Positions 34,651 to 44,553 of a DNA stretch of 44,553 bases are shown here, piece after piece. The stretch spans positions 1 to 44,553 of the forward strand of contig CANDCP010000022.1 in assembly GCA_947383215.1 (NCBI GenBank), in the 5' to 3' direction. Made by a program: the position numbers and the translations under genes. The stretch is from an uncultured Roseburia sp. Its GTDB lineage: Bacteria > Bacillota > Clostridia > Lachnospirales > Lachnospiraceae. The notes beneath the pieces were generated by a model. That model worked only from the letters and a program-made list of their open reading frames with translations. It was not told the DNA's origin and searched no databases. The first letter of the stretch is position 1. Each line of letters begins with the position of its first letter.

Positions 34651-36272
34651 ATCGCGATTGTCACCTCTGCCTTCCGGTCTGTCCCATCGGTCGATACGGC
34701 CATAACCGTGACGCGTCTGCCCTTTCCCGCTTTTTTCGCCTTCAGCTTTCCGGATTTGCTGACTGTGGCGTACCGGGGATTCGAGCTGATCCATTTCAGC
34801 GCTTTATTTGCCTTTTTTCCGGTCGCCCTTACCGTAGATTTTAGCTTCATAGTTTTCCCGGCCTTCAGGCTCTTTTTCGGCGCCGTAATCTTTACGCTTT
34901 TCACGGCGTTTTTCATAATGGTGATTTTGCAATATGCGCTTCTGCCGCTGCCGTCGTTCGCCGTAGCCGTAATCGTCACCTTTTTCCCTGCCGCGGTCTT
35001 TTTCAGCCTGAGATTCCCCTCCCTGTCAATCGTCGCGTTTTTATTTGACACGCCCCAGGTGACGCCGGAATCTGTCGCTTTAGAAGGCGTAACCTTTGCC
35101 TTTAACTTTATCCGTTTGCCGGCGGCAAGCTTTTTAGACGGCAGCCGGATGGAAACCTTCTTCACTTTTATCTTTTGTTCCTCATCCGCTTTCCCGTCTC
35201 CCTCCTCCTTTTTTCCTCCCGTATCCCCGCCTGTGTCCGGCTTTTGCACAGTCTCCGTATTCTCTCCCGGATTTTCCGTATCCTGCGGTTTCTGCTCTCC
35301 GTTGTCCCCGGGATCCGTCTCCATTCCTCCTCCCTCTCCGCTTGTCCCGTCGTCTGTAACAAACCACGCTTCGGACGACTTGTCGATGCGGACAACGGGC
35401 GCGCAGGCATTATTGTTATCATCCACATAATCTCCGTTTCCGCCCAGGTATCCGTAATTATGAACCGACAGAGCGCGTTTTTCGTCCCCGCCCTGCGTGC
35501 GCAGCCACCAAAAACAATTTTCATTTCCACCGGTATAACTGTCTCCGTAAGCATAAACGCCCATTGCATGCGCATAATCACTCGCCTGTATCCAGCGGCT
35601 TACCGACCACACGCCGCTTTTTTCACAAAAACCGTACGCCGGATCTGTCACTTCCTTTGCAGAAAGCAGCCCTACCCTGCAATTTCTTTGAGCCTGCCCT
35701 TCCAAATCCTTCACATACGGCAGCAAAACAACGGCGTTTTGTTCCTTTTTGCTGAACGCCGTCTCATAAAAATCCTGGTTCAGCCATTTGCTAAGCGTAG
35801 ATTCCTCCCATGTGACAGAGACGTATTCATCGTGATAATCCTTACAGTCGAGCGCTCTGTCCGCCATCATATAAAGCGTATTTCCGTCGTCTTTTAAGAC
35901 TCTCCATCTGATTCGCTCCCATCTGAAGTAGCGGTATTCCCCGTCTCCGAAATACGCGTCGTAATTGGCGTCGCTCCTTTGAACTCTGCGGTATTTCTTA
36001 CCGTTTACCCATGCATCGTGATTCGCGTCGTATGCGGCCCCCGCAATTTCCGTGGCAAGCGCGGACTTTGTAACCTCGGTCTGCGGATAGCTTCCAAAAT
36101 AGACATATTTCCAGTCGGTAATATCCGTTCCGTCATTTTTTCCCGTGCAATGATGGATTGGATCTGCCGGTTCTTCTTTTACGGTTCCTGCTATAACCAA
36201 TCCGCTTTGTATGGCAAACAGCGCGGATAACGCCATCGGCAAAATCCGTCTACCTATCCTTTTTCTTTTCAT
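34644..36272 (-). CDS. Secreted DUF6273 protein with two C-terminal bacterial Ig-like (Big_2) repeats
   Basis: A 542-residue protein with an N-terminal signal peptide (basic MKRKRIGRR, then a hydrophobic stretch ending near residue 29). Residues 52-297 form a DUF6273-type domain: FGSYPQTEV, RYFRWERIRWRVL, ALDCKDYHDEY and TWEESTLSKWLN. A Gly/Pro/Glu-rich linker (303-366) follows, then two Ig-like repeats (368-453 and 457-542) of Big_2 type, rich in lysine, each with a WxxSN core. There is no LPXTG motif or membrane anchor, so it is probably released or held by charge. The ATG at 36272 has GGGAG upstream; a TATAAT at 36334-36339 marks a likely promoter. Function unknown; such proteins often act at the cell surface. 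Confidence 0.82.
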   Translation of the reverse strand: MKRKRIGRRILPMALSALFAIQSGLVIAGTVKEEPADPIHHCTGKNDGTDITDWKYVYFGSYPQTEVTKSALATEIAGAAYDANHDAWVNGKKYRRVQRSDANYDAYFGDGEYRYFRWERIRWRVLKDDGNTLYMMADRALDCKDYHDEYVSVTWEESTLSKWLNQDFYETAFSKKEQNAVVLLPYVKDLEGQAQRNCRVGLLSAKEVTDPAYGFCEKSGVWSVSRWIQASDYAHAMGVYAYGDSYTGGNENCFWWLRTQGGDEKRALSVHNYGYLGGNGDYVDDNNNACAPVVRIDKSSEAWFVTDDGTSGEGGGMETDPGDNGEQKPQDTENPGENTETVQKPDTGGDTGGKKEEGDGKADEEQKIKVKKVSIRLPSKKLAAGKRIKLKAKVTPSKATDSGVTWGVSNKNATIDREGNLRLKKTAAGKKVTITATANDGSGRSAYCKITIMKNAVKSVKITAPKKSLKAGKTMKLKSTVRATGKKANKALKWISSNPRYATVSKSGKLKAKKAGKGRRVTVMAVSTDGTDRKAEVTIAIK

Positions 36273-36333
36273 TGTTCTCCCTTTCTGTTCCCGTATTCTC
36301 ATCCGTTCCCTGCAATCTTTCCTCTTTCGTCTC

Positions 36334-36339
36334 ATTATA
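36334..36339 (-). promoter_or_regulatory. -10 box of the DUF6273 gene (weak -35)
   Basis: A perfect TATAAT on the minus strand 62 bp before the start codon, without a good -35 at 16-18 nt. It implies that an upstream in-frame start at 36335 cannot be used. Confidence 0.45.
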
Positions 36340-36375
36340 CTATAATTTCATTGTTTCGAACAGATATGAATCTCT

Positions 36376-36422
36376 AAATAAAAAAGAACGATCGCACAAA
36401 ATGATATTTCATGCAGCCGTTC
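36376..36422 (-). terminator. Terminator after the coiled-coil/J-domain gene
   Basis: A 12-bp imperfect stem (GAACG...CGTTC at the base, 36418-36422 with 36386-36390) followed on the minus strand by TTTTTTATTT, 14 bp after the stop. Confidence 0.65.
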
Positions 36423-36435
36423 CTCTTTACAGACA

Positions 36436-36984
36436 TCATCCCAATTTTCTTTTCAGTTTATCGTATTCCCGGTTGATTTCCTGTATTGTCCCGGTATCGC
36501 CGGCAAGATTGTCGGGATGATAGATCTTTATCAAATCTTTATAACGCCGTTTTAAAGACGACTCATCCGAAACGCCGATGAAAAACAGCTCTCCTCTGAC
36601 AATATTCGAACCGCCGCCGCACGGGCCGCCGTTCTTCTGATAATCGTCTACTCTGCTGTAAAACTCCTTCTGGCGCTGCAGCTGCTGTCTCTCCTGTGCA
36701 AGTTTGGCAAGCTCCTCCTCTAAAATCTTCCACTTCATATCAAAAAGCTGCTGCTGCTGTTTGATCCGGGCGTCCTCGCTCTCGCGTCTGCGGAGCAGCG
36801 CGCGTCTGTCCCATTCAACGGAGCGCCTCTCGTCCTCGACTTTTCTCCGCTCATCCTCAATCTCTTTTCTCGCATCTTCCAGCTTCTGTTTCGTATGTTC
36901 AATCTCCACGGTCTGTTTGAAACACCATCGCTCGAACCGTTTTCTCTCATCCTGTTTCTCTTTTATCCTCACAGGCTGTTCCAT
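36436..36984 (-). CDS. Coiled-coil protein with a C-terminal J domain
   Basis: A 182-residue protein with an unusual layout. Residues 5-110 are almost entirely charged and form a predicted long coiled coil rich in Glu, Arg, Lys and Gln. A short Gly-rich link (119-126) leads to a J-like domain at 131-182 (FFIGVSDESSLKRRYKDLI, then HPD at 156-158 and a final helix). The HPD tripeptide that stimulates DnaK is intact. There is no membrane segment or zinc finger. It lies just downstream of dnaJ but has its own promoter and no CIRCE. It may recruit DnaK to a specific partner held by the coiled coil; the partner is unknown. GGAG before the ATG. Confidence 0.82.
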   Translation of the reverse strand: MEQPVRIKEKQDERKRFERWCFKQTVEIEHTKQKLEDARKEIEDERRKVEDERRSVEWDRRALLRRRESEDARIKQQQQLFDMKWKILEEELAKLAQERQQLQRQKEFYSRVDDYQKNGGPCGGGSNIVRGELFFIGVSDESSLKRRYKDLIKIYHPDNLAGDTGTIQEINREYDKLKRKLG

Positions 36985-37052
36985 AAATCCAGCTCCTTTA
37001 TCCTCGCATATGACTATCTACATATGGTGCAAAAAAACAACGAATCGCACTT

Positions 37053-37081
37053 AGTATACAACATATGGTTTGGTTCTGCAA
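37053..37081 (-). promoter_or_regulatory. Promoter of the coiled-coil/J-domain gene
   Basis: TTGCAG (-35, 37076-37081), 17-nt spacer and TATACT (-10, 37053-37058) on the minus strand, between dnaJ and this gene. Confidence 0.65.
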
Positions 37082-37135
37082 GCAAAAACGACAATATTCG
37101 TAAAATTATTTCAGGCCGTGCGGTTTTATTCCACT

Positions 37136-38305
37136 TCAAATATCATCCAGCGTCTCTTTCAGCTTATCCATAAAGCCCTTTTTTTTCTTTTTTTCTTCCC
37201 CGGACGTTTTTGTCCGCAGTGTATTGCCGGTCTCCGCGTCAAACGTGCGCAGCGCCTCCTTCGCCGCCTCGTTCAAACCTGTCGGAACCTGAACGACTAG
37301 CGTTACATAATGGTCTCCGCGAACCGATTTATTCCTGAGAGACGGCACGCCCTTCCCCTTCAGACGAATCTTGGTGTCTGTCTGGGTTCCCGGCTTTACT
37401 TCGTATACGATATCTCCGTCCACCGTATTGATCTTTACCTCGCCGCCAAGCGCCGCCTGTACAAAACTGATCGGCGCGGTAGAATAAATATTCATATCCT
37501 GCCGCTGGAAAATCGGATGCCTTGACACAACAACCTCTACCAGCAAATCGCCCCTCGGACCGCCGTTTACTCCCGGCTCCCCTTTTTCTCTGATACGGAC
37601 GCTCTGCCCGTTGTCTATTCCGGCGGGGATACTGACCTTAATCCGCTTTCGGTTCGCAACGTAGCCCGAGCCGCGGCAGTCCGAACATTTTTCTTTTACA
37701 ATCTTTCCGGTACCGTTACACTCCGGACAGGTCTGCACATTTTGTACCATGCCAAACAAGGATTGCTGCGTGTACATCACCTTCCCTTTTCCGCCGCATT
37801 TCGTACATGTCTCAGGCGAGGTTCCCGGCTTCGCGCCGGTCCCCTTACATGTCTTGCACTCATCCTTCAGGGTGATTTCTATTTCCTTTTCACAGCCGAA
37901 AACCGCCTCCTCAAAGGTAATTCGCACGCTGGCGCGAAGGTTTGCCCCCCGCATCGGCCCGTTGCTTGCACGTCTGCTTCTTCCTCCCCCGAAGAAATCT
38001 CCGAAAATATCTCCGAAAATATCTCCCATATCCATGCTGGAAAAATCAAAGCCGCCCGCTCCGCCTGCGCCTCCCTCAAACGCCGCATGGCCGAATTGAT
38101 CGTACTGTCTTCTTTTATCCGCATCGCTTAAAATGGCATACGCCTCGGACGCCTCTTTGAATTTTTTTTCAGCTTCCTTATCCCCCGGGTTCATATCCGG
38201 GTGATATTTCTTTGCAAGGACACGGTATGCCTTTTTGATCGCCGCTTCGTCCGCATTGCGGTCTACTCCCAGGACTTCATAATAATCTCTTTTTTGCTCT
38301 GCCAT
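37136..38305 (-). CDS. dnaJ: Chaperone protein DnaJ (type I Hsp40)
   Basis: Co-chaperone that delivers unfolded substrates to DnaK and stimulates its ATPase. The 389-residue protein is complete: J domain (residues 5-70, HPD at 35-37), a Gly/Phe-rich linker with FGGGRSR, four CxxCxGxG zinc repeats ([32 protein letters not shown]) and the C-terminal peptide-binding domains. It is the last gene of hrcA-grpE-dnaK-dnaJ, 104 bp after dnaK, with a strong hairpin in that gap. Confidence 0.98.
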   Translation of the reverse strand: MAEQKRDYYEVLGVDRNADEAAIKKAYRVLAKKYHPDMNPGDKEAEKKFKEASEAYAILSDADKRRQYDQFGHAAFEGGAGGAGGFDFSSMDMGDIFGDIFGDFFGGGRSRRASNGPMRGANLRASVRITFEEAVFGCEKEIEITLKDECKTCKGTGAKPGTSPETCTKCGGKGKVMYTQQSLFGMVQNVQTCPECNGTGKIVKEKCSDCRGSGYVANRKRIKVSIPAGIDNGQSVRIREKGEPGVNGGPRGDLLVEVVVSRHPIFQRQDMNIYSTAPISFVQAALGGEVKINTVDGDIVYEVKPGTQTDTKIRLKGKGVPSLRNKSVRGDHYVTLVVQVPTGLNEAAKEALRTFDAETGNTLRTKTSGEEKKKKKGFMDKLKETLDDI

Positions 38306-38357
38306 GATTTATTCCCTCTTTTATTTCCCGCCGTTTTCTCTTCTATACACAGACTTG

Positions 38358-38397
38358 AGGTCAACGCCCCCGCTGCAAACAGCGGGAATGTTGACCT
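38358..38397 (-). other. Strong intercistronic hairpin between dnaK and dnaJ
   Basis: An 8-bp stem AGGTCAAC/GTTGACCT (38358-38365 with 38390-38397) continues, after a 3 x 3 internal loop, into a 7-bp stem CCCGCTG/CAGCGGG with a 4-nt loop. No T-run follows, so it is more likely an RNA processing or protection element than a terminator; it would favour more DnaK than DnaJ. Confidence 0.75.
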
Positions 38398-38409
38398 GTC
38401 GGTATCTGC

Positions 38410-40287
<1,878 letters not shown>

Positions 40288-40300
40288 TTATTTTCCAAAA

Positions 40301-40942
40301 TTAATTTGCAACCTTTACCATACTGTGGCGCACGACCGTGTCGTGATACATATAACCCTTCTGAAACTCCTCGACGATCGTATTCTCCCCCGCCTCCTCA
40401 AGCTCCACATGCATTACCGCGTTGTGGAGATTCGGATCAAATTCCTTTCCGACCGCCTCGATCTGCTCGACGCCCGCTTCCGACAACATGGATAACATCT
40501 GCTTATAAATTTTATCCATACCGTCTACAAACGCATTGTCTCTCTCCTCCTGCGGCACTGCCGCAAGCCCTCTCTCAAAATTATCGATAACCGGAAGAAT
40601 CTTTTCTACAATGCTCTTCGCTCCCATATCGTACATCTGCGATTTTTCTTTGTCCGTACGCTTTCGGAAGTTATCAAACTCCGCCATCTGACGCTTTATC
40701 TTGTCATTCAGCTCTTCAATCTGTTCTTCCCTTTTATCTTTCTTCTCTTTTTTCTTAAATATACCTTTTTTTCCCTCTCCTTTTTCCGTCTCCTCCGACG
40801 CCTCCGGATTTCGCTCTAAATCCTCCGCCTCCGCTTCCGGCTTCAGATCGGCCGCCGGCTCTTCCAGCTCTTTTGTCTCTTCCGACGCCTCCTCCAAAAT
40901 TTCTTCCAATTCCACATCCTTTTGCGTATTCGATTCTGACAC
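40301..40942 (-). CDS. grpE: Nucleotide exchange factor GrpE
   Basis: Releases ADP from DnaK. The 213-residue protein has a long Glu/Lys-rich N-terminal tail (about residues 1-75, longer than in E. coli), a coiled-coil region with EFDNFRKRTDKEK, and the C-terminal beta domain with GKEFDPNLHNAVMHVE and VLRHSMVKV-like ending (VVRHSMVKV). It starts 15 bp after hrcA. Confidence 0.96.
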   Translation of the reverse strand: MSESNTQKDVELEEILEEASEETKELEEPAADLKPEAEAEDLERNPEASEETEKGEGKKGIFKKKEKKDKREEQIEELNDKIKRQMAEFDNFRKRTDKEKSQMYDMGAKSIVEKILPVIDNFERGLAAVPQEERDNAFVDGMDKIYKQMLSMLSEAGVEQIEAVGKEFDPNLHNAVMHVELEEAGENTIVEEFQKGYMYHDTVVRHSMVKVAN

Positions 40943-40957
40943 CTTACAACCACCTTT

Positions 40958-42001
40958 CTAGCTCTTCGGTTTCTTCCAGATACCGTCAAGCTGTGCTTTT
41001 AACGTTTTTAAATTATCCATGACGTTCTCGTAATCCATTCTCTTCGGACCTATAATGCCGATGGTTCCCTTAACGCCCTCCCCAAGCTCATATGTGGCTG
41101 TCACGATACTACAGTCTTTCATTGTCTGAATTGGGGCTTCATTTCCTATATAAACCTGAATACCGGTATTCTCCTCCTCTGAAAAACGATCGGTAACCAG
41201 ACTTACCAACTGATTTTTTTCCTCGAACTCGGTCAGAAGTTCGCTCACTCTTCCGGAATCGGATAATTCCGGGTATTTTAAAATGTTCGTCGCTCCGCTT
41301 GTATAGATCTCCAGATCTTCGTCCTCGCTGATCGCCTCGGCCACGGCGTCTAAAACGTCGCTGATAATATTACTGTGTATCCCTGCTTTTTCTTTTAATA
41401 CGGCAATCGTCCCCAGATTTATCTGATCGATGGAGAGCCCGGTCAGATTCGTATTCAAAAGGATATTCAGCTTTAGCATCTGCTCGTTATCGATCGGTTC
41501 CTCCACATCGATGATCTTATTTTTTACAATGTTGCCTTCCAGCACAACTACTGCAAGAATATGAGACGAATCTACATTTGATAACTGCAAAAACTTTACT
41601 TTATTTGCGTGAACCTGCGGAGCCGTAATTATACTTGCATAATTCGTATTGTTTGCCAAAAGCTTCGCCATCTGCTTGAGCACGCGCTCCATCTTCTCTG
41701 TGTGCTCAATCACAAATTCTTTCATCTCGGAAACTTCTCTGTCCTTCTGTTCGATCAGATGATCCACATAGAACCGATATCCCTTATCGGACGGAATCCT
41801 CCCGGCCGAGGTGTGCGGCTGTAAAATATATCCGAGTTCCTCCAGGTCCGCCATCTCATTTCGGATTGTGGCAGAACTCAAATTCAAATCCGTATACTTT
41901 GAAATTGTCCTTGAGCCGACCGGTTCGCCGGTTTCCATATAATTTTTGATAATCGCATGCAAAATTTTCTTTTTTCGTTCATCCAATTCCTGTTCGCTCA
42001 T
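40958..42001 (-). CDS. hrcA: Heat-inducible transcription repressor HrcA
   Basis: Represses class I heat-shock operons by binding CIRCE, with GroEL assisting its folding. The 347-residue protein has an N-terminal winged-helix region (ILHAIIKNYMETGEPVGSRTIS, in part) and the following SSATIRNEMADLEELGYI recognition helix, then the GAF-like and dimerisation domains. The ATG at 42001 has AGGAG upstream. First gene of the operon, so autoregulated through the CIRCE at 42081-42107. Confidence 0.97.
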   Translation of the reverse strand: MSEQELDERKKKILHAIIKNYMETGEPVGSRTISKYTDLNLSSATIRNEMADLEELGYILQPHTSAGRIPSDKGYRFYVDHLIEQKDREVSEMKEFVIEHTEKMERVLKQMAKLLANNTNYASIITAPQVHANKVKFLQLSNVDSSHILAVVVLEGNIVKNKIIDVEEPIDNEQMLKLNILLNTNLTGLSIDQINLGTIAVLKEKAGIHSNIISDVLDAVAEAISEDEDLEIYTSGATNILKYPELSDSGRVSELLTEFEEKNQLVSLVTDRFSEEENTGIQVYIGNEAPIQTMKDCSIVTATYELGEGVKGTIGIIGPKRMDYENVMDNLKTLKAQLDGIWKKPKS

Positions 42002-42080
42002 TCCATCGCTCCTGAAATCAACGTTTGCTTTCCCGTTTCACGCATTTCGGTCAAATCAATGGCGTGAAAGGAGAGTTTTG

Positions 42081-42107
42081 TTAGCACTCGTTTTAAAAGA
42101 GTGCTAA
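42081..42107 (-). promoter_or_regulatory. CIRCE operator of the hrcA operon
   Basis: TTAGCACTC-N9-GAGTGCTAA, a perfect match to the CIRCE consensus, located just downstream of the predicted transcription start in the hrcA leader. HrcA binding here blocks transcription. Confidence 0.98.
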
Positions 42108-42120
42108 TTTGTATGTAAAT

Positions 42121-42149
42121 AAGATAGCACCAACATTTTTTTTTGTCAA
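42121..42149 (-). promoter_or_regulatory. Promoter of the hrcA-grpE-dnaK-dnaJ operon
   Basis: Perfect TTGACA (-35, 42144-42149), 17-nt spacer and TATCTT (-10, 42121-42126) on the minus strand, directly upstream of CIRCE. Confidence 0.85.
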
Positions 42150-42180
42150 CACCATTTTTCATTTTATTTTTAAATTTTTG

Positions 42181-43401
42181 TCAATTCATCAAAAACTGGG
42201 ACAACACATAGTTGCTGATATCCATTCCACGGTCGGTCAGTTTTATCGTTCCTTCCCTCCGCTCGATAAGGCCTTCCCCCGCCAGACGCGAAAGAACTTC
42301 TCCGTAAACAGCTTCGATCGGCATATGAAAAGCTTCCTCAAACTCTTTTCTCGTAATCCCCCGCGTCATTCGAAGCCCCAGAAACATGAATTCTTCCATC
42401 TGCCCGTTCCGGTCAATCCGATCCGCTTCATCGTGCAAATTAACTCTTCCGATTCCACCGCTCTCCTGTTTTTCCTCCCCGGTTAAAATTCTTTGAATGC
42501 GTTTCGTTTCTTCTATATATATATCGAGATTTCTGGTATTTAAATAGCGGACGTTGTCGATAAGCGAGGCCGCCCCGACTCCAAGTCCCAGATAATCGCT
42601 GCGCTTCCAGTATCCGATATTATGCCGGCATTCAAAGGACTGCTTTGCGTAATTTGACACTTCATAGCGCACATATCCGTTTGATTTTAAGGTTTCTTTT
42701 GTCTTTTGAAACATTTCATACTCAGCCTCCTCGCTCGGAAGGCATTCCGTCGGCATACCGGCTTCCCTTCTTACGACGTCAAATTTATATTTGTCGTAAA
42801 ACAGGGTCCCCTTCTCAATCAACAAGGAATATACCGATATGTGCTCGGGCTTTAACGCGGCTACCTGCCTTAACGAAGTCAAAAACTTGCCGACCGTCTG
42901 ATACGGAAGGGCGCTCATCAAATCTACATTGATATTATGGCACCCTATCTCCCTCGCCAATTCATAGTTTCTTACAAACTGTTCGTACGTATGCACCCGC
43001 CCTAACAGTTCCAGCTCCTCATTTAAGGTCGATTGCAGTCCTATGCTAAGCCGGTTTACCCCGCAACCCAGATATGTCAAAAGTTTCTCTCTCGTCAGCG
43101 TCCCCGGATTGCATTCAATACTGATCTCGGCATCCTGCCGTATCGCGAAGCTCACCCGAAGCTGCTTTAAAATCAATTCCATATAAACCGCCTGAAGCCA
43201 GGACGGCGTTCCTCCCCCTATATAAATTGTAGAGACCTCTCGGTCCCTACATAATTCTCCATAATACCGGATTTCGCGCAACAGCGCCCCCACATAATGA
43301 TTCTGCGTCGTCTCGTCTGCAGGAGCCGACAAAAAATCACAATACCCGCATTTTTTCATACAAAACGGTATATGAACGTAAATTTCCAGTTCTTTTTTCA
43401 T
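42181..43401 (-). CDS. hemW: Radical SAM heme chaperone HemW
   Basis: Related to oxygen-independent coproporphyrinogen III oxidase but in Firmicutes a heme-binding chaperone. The 406-residue protein has the HemW-type radical SAM motif C-x3-C-x2-C in HIPFCMKKCGYCDF (residues 10-23) and, in the middle, YIGGGTPSWL. It lacks the fourth cysteine spacing of HemN. It starts 12 bp after lepA, the usual order lepA-hemW-hrcA. Whether it inserts heme here or has another role is open, as this anaerobe shows no heme genes in the window. Confidence 0.93.
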   Translation of the reverse strand: MKKELEIYVHIPFCMKKCGYCDFLSAPADETTQNHYVGALLREIRYYGELCRDREVSTIYIGGGTPSWLQAVYMELILKQLRVSFAIRQDAEISIECNPGTLTREKLLTYLGCGVNRLSIGLQSTLNEELELLGRVHTYEQFVRNYELAREIGCHNINVDLMSALPYQTVGKFLTSLRQVAALKPEHISVYSLLIEKGTLFYDKYKFDVVRREAGMPTECLPSEEAEYEMFQKTKETLKSNGYVRYEVSNYAKQSFECRHNIGYWKRSDYLGLGVGAASLIDNVRYLNTRNLDIYIEETKRIQRILTGEEKQESGGIGRVNLHDEADRIDRNGQMEEFMFLGLRMTRGITRKEFEEAFHMPIEAVYGEVLSRLAGEGLIERREGTIKLTDRGMDISNYVLSQFLMN

Positions 43402-43413
43402 CCGCGGCTCCCC

Positions 43414-44553
43414 CTATTTGTCGTCCAATTTCAGCACGCTCATAAACGCCTCCTGCGGAATTTCTACATTCCCCACCTGACGCATTCTCTTTTTTCCTTC
43501 CTTTTGTTTCTCCAAAAGCTTGCGCTTACGCGTAATATCGCCGCCGTAGCATTTGGCAAGCACATCCTTACGCATCGCTTTGACGGTTTCCCGCGCAATC
43601 ACCTTACTCCCGATCGCCGCCTGAATCGGAATCTCAAACAAATGTCTCGGGATCTCCTCCTTTAATTTTTCACACATCTTTCTGCCCCGCTCATAAGCCG
43701 TATCCTTAAACACAATAAAGGACAGGGCGTCTACCGCTTCCCTATTAATCAAAATATCAAGCTTCACAAGCTCGGATCTCTCATACCCCTTCATTTCATA
43801 ATCAAACGACGCATACCCCCTGGAACGCGACTTTAACGCATCAAAGAAGTCATAGATAATCTCGTTCAACGGCAAATCATACTTGATCAGCGCGCGGGTC
43901 TGTTCGATATATTCCATACTGATATAAATCCCCCGCCGTTCCTGACACAGATCCATGATCGCACCGACATATTCGCTGGTCACCATAATTTCGGCCGATA
44001 CATAAGGTTCTTCCATAAATTCAATTTCCGACGCATCCGGAAGATTCGACGGATTGGTCAGATCAATAACGGCGCCGTCCGTCTTGTGCACTTTATAGAC
44101 AACCCCCGGCGCCGTAGTTACAAGATCCAGATTATACTCTCTCTCTAACCGCTCCTGCACAACCTCCAGATGAAGCAGGCCAAGAAACCCGCAGCGGAAA
44201 CCAAACCCCAGCGCAATCGACGTCTCCGGCTCAAACTGCAGCGCCGCATCGTTTAGCTGAAGCTTTTCGAGCGCATCGCGCAGATCCGGATACTTTGCCC
44301 CGTCCGCCGGATAGAGGCCGCAGTATACCATCGGATTAACCTTTTTGTAGCCGGGCAGGGGCGTATCGCACGGATGATCCGCGCTTGTTACCGTGTCGCC
44401 GACCCGCGTATCCTTTACATTTTTTAAGCTGGCCGTAATGTACCCGACCATTCCCGCCGACAGTTCCTCACACGCAATAAATTGTCCGGCGCCGAAATAT
44501 CCGACCTCGACAACATCCGCGACGGCGTTTGTCGCCATCATTTTAATTGCCAT
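43414..44553 (-). CDS. lepA: Elongation factor 4 (LepA), C-terminal part; 5' end beyond the right edge
   Basis: Ribosome-dependent GTPase that back-translocates stalled ribosomes. The 379 visible residues cover the latter two thirds of a protein of about 600: after the GTPase domain, IKMMATNA (EF-4-specific), domain II, the [16 protein letters not shown] segment and the EF-4-specific C-terminal domain with [22 protein letters not shown]. The Met codon at the window edge is internal, not the start. 12 bp before hemW. Confidence 0.97.
   Translation of the reverse strand: MAIKMMATNAVADVVEVGYFGAGQFIACEELSAGMVGYITASLKNVKDTRVGDTVTSADHPCDTPLPGYKKVNPMVYCGLYPADGAKYPDLRDALEKLQLNDAALQFEPETSIALGFGFRCGFLGLLHLEVVQERLEREYNLDLVTTAPGVVYKVHKTDGAVIDLTNPSNLPDASEIEFMEEPYVSAEIMVTSEYVGAIMDLCQERRGIYISMEYIEQTRALIKYDLPLNEIIYDFFDALKSRSRGYASFDYEMKGYERSELVKLDILINREAVDALSFIVFKDTAYERGRKMCEKLKEEIPRHLFEIPIQAAIGSKVIARETVKAMRKDVLAKCYGGDITRKRKLLEKQKEGKKRMRQVGNVEIPQEAFMSVLKLDDK

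Noticed and set aside
34708-35430. Hydrophobic plus-strand frame opposite the DUF6273 gene, resembling a membrane protein
   Set aside because: It is the complement of Lys-rich repeats (AAA/AAG gives Phe/Leu), so hydrophobicity is an artefact; no ribosome binding site.
37082-37135. Terminator candidate after dnaJ (ACGA...TCGT followed by T5)
   Set aside because: The stem is only 4 bp with a 6-nt loop, too weak to call.

Overview
The window looks like a chromosomal segment of a Firmicute of class Clostridia, most likely a Lachnospiraceae-type gut anaerobe. This is inferred from gene content and order: ppdK, a single-chain glycyl-tRNA synthetase, era-yqzL-recO, lepA-hemW-hrcA-grpE-dnaK-dnaJ with a perfect CIRCE operator, ireB-ruvX-DUF1292, an [FeFe]-hydrogenase-like protein and a DUF6273/Ig-like secreted protein. 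Strong GGAGG-type ribosome binding sites, several TTG starts and sigma-A-like promoters fit this. About 90 percent of the DNA is coding, nearly all on the minus strand. No IS element, prophage, CRISPR array, tRNA or rRNA was seen, and no gene-free gap exceeds 300 bp.

Layout from left to right. (1) 1-5.1 kb: 5' part of ppdK, glyQS, a lipoprotein of unknown function, recO, the tiny overlapping gene yqzL, and era. (2) 5.1-9.4 kb: a large M16C zinc peptidase, a cold-shock protein and a small MscS channel. (3) 9.4-17.6 kb: an amino-acid block transcribed leftward, leuB-ilvD-ilvB-serC-serA-DUF1015, from a very good promoter in front of leuB. (4) 17.8-20.8 kb: yajC and tgt, diverging from aroC (plus strand). 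(5) 20.8-28.8 kb: mtaB and then ireB-ruvX-DUF1292-rnj-ylbF-(short MltG-like)-trmR-trhP-lactonase, an RNA-processing and tRNA-modification run ending at a bidirectional terminator. (6) 28.9-33.3 kb: an HPr-like protein without its phosphorylatable His (plus strand), then thiI, cysteine desulfurase, rsmE and prmA (minus strand). (7) 33.3-37.1 kb: the most accessory-looking part, with a soluble [FeFe]-hydrogenase-like protein (plus), a secreted DUF6273 protein with two Ig-like repeats, and a coiled-coil protein ending in a J domain. (8) 37.1-44.6 kb: dnaJ-dnaK-grpE-hrcA under CIRCE control, hemW, and the 3' two thirds of lepA.

Working together: wobble and anticodon-loop modification is concentrated here (tgt for queuosine, trhP and trmR for 5-methoxyuridine, mtaB for ms2t6A), along with s4U8 synthesis by thiI and its desulfurase. 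RNA decay (rnj, ylbF), ribosome maturation (era, ruvX, rsmE, prmA, lepA) and heat shock are also encoded. The branched-chain and serine genes form one biosynthetic block, but leuA, leuCD, ilvC, ilvN and serB are not in the window.

Most of the window is ordinary housekeeping. The parts that deserve a second look are the [FeFe]-hydrogenase-like gene with overlapping divergent promoters, the coiled-coil/J-domain protein, the His-less HPr-like protein, the MltG-like protein lacking a catalytic domain, the DUF1015 protein with a DGHHR motif beside serA/serC, and strong hairpins between dnaK and dnaJ and between serA and the DUF1015 gene. No complete new defence or biosynthetic system could be demonstrated.
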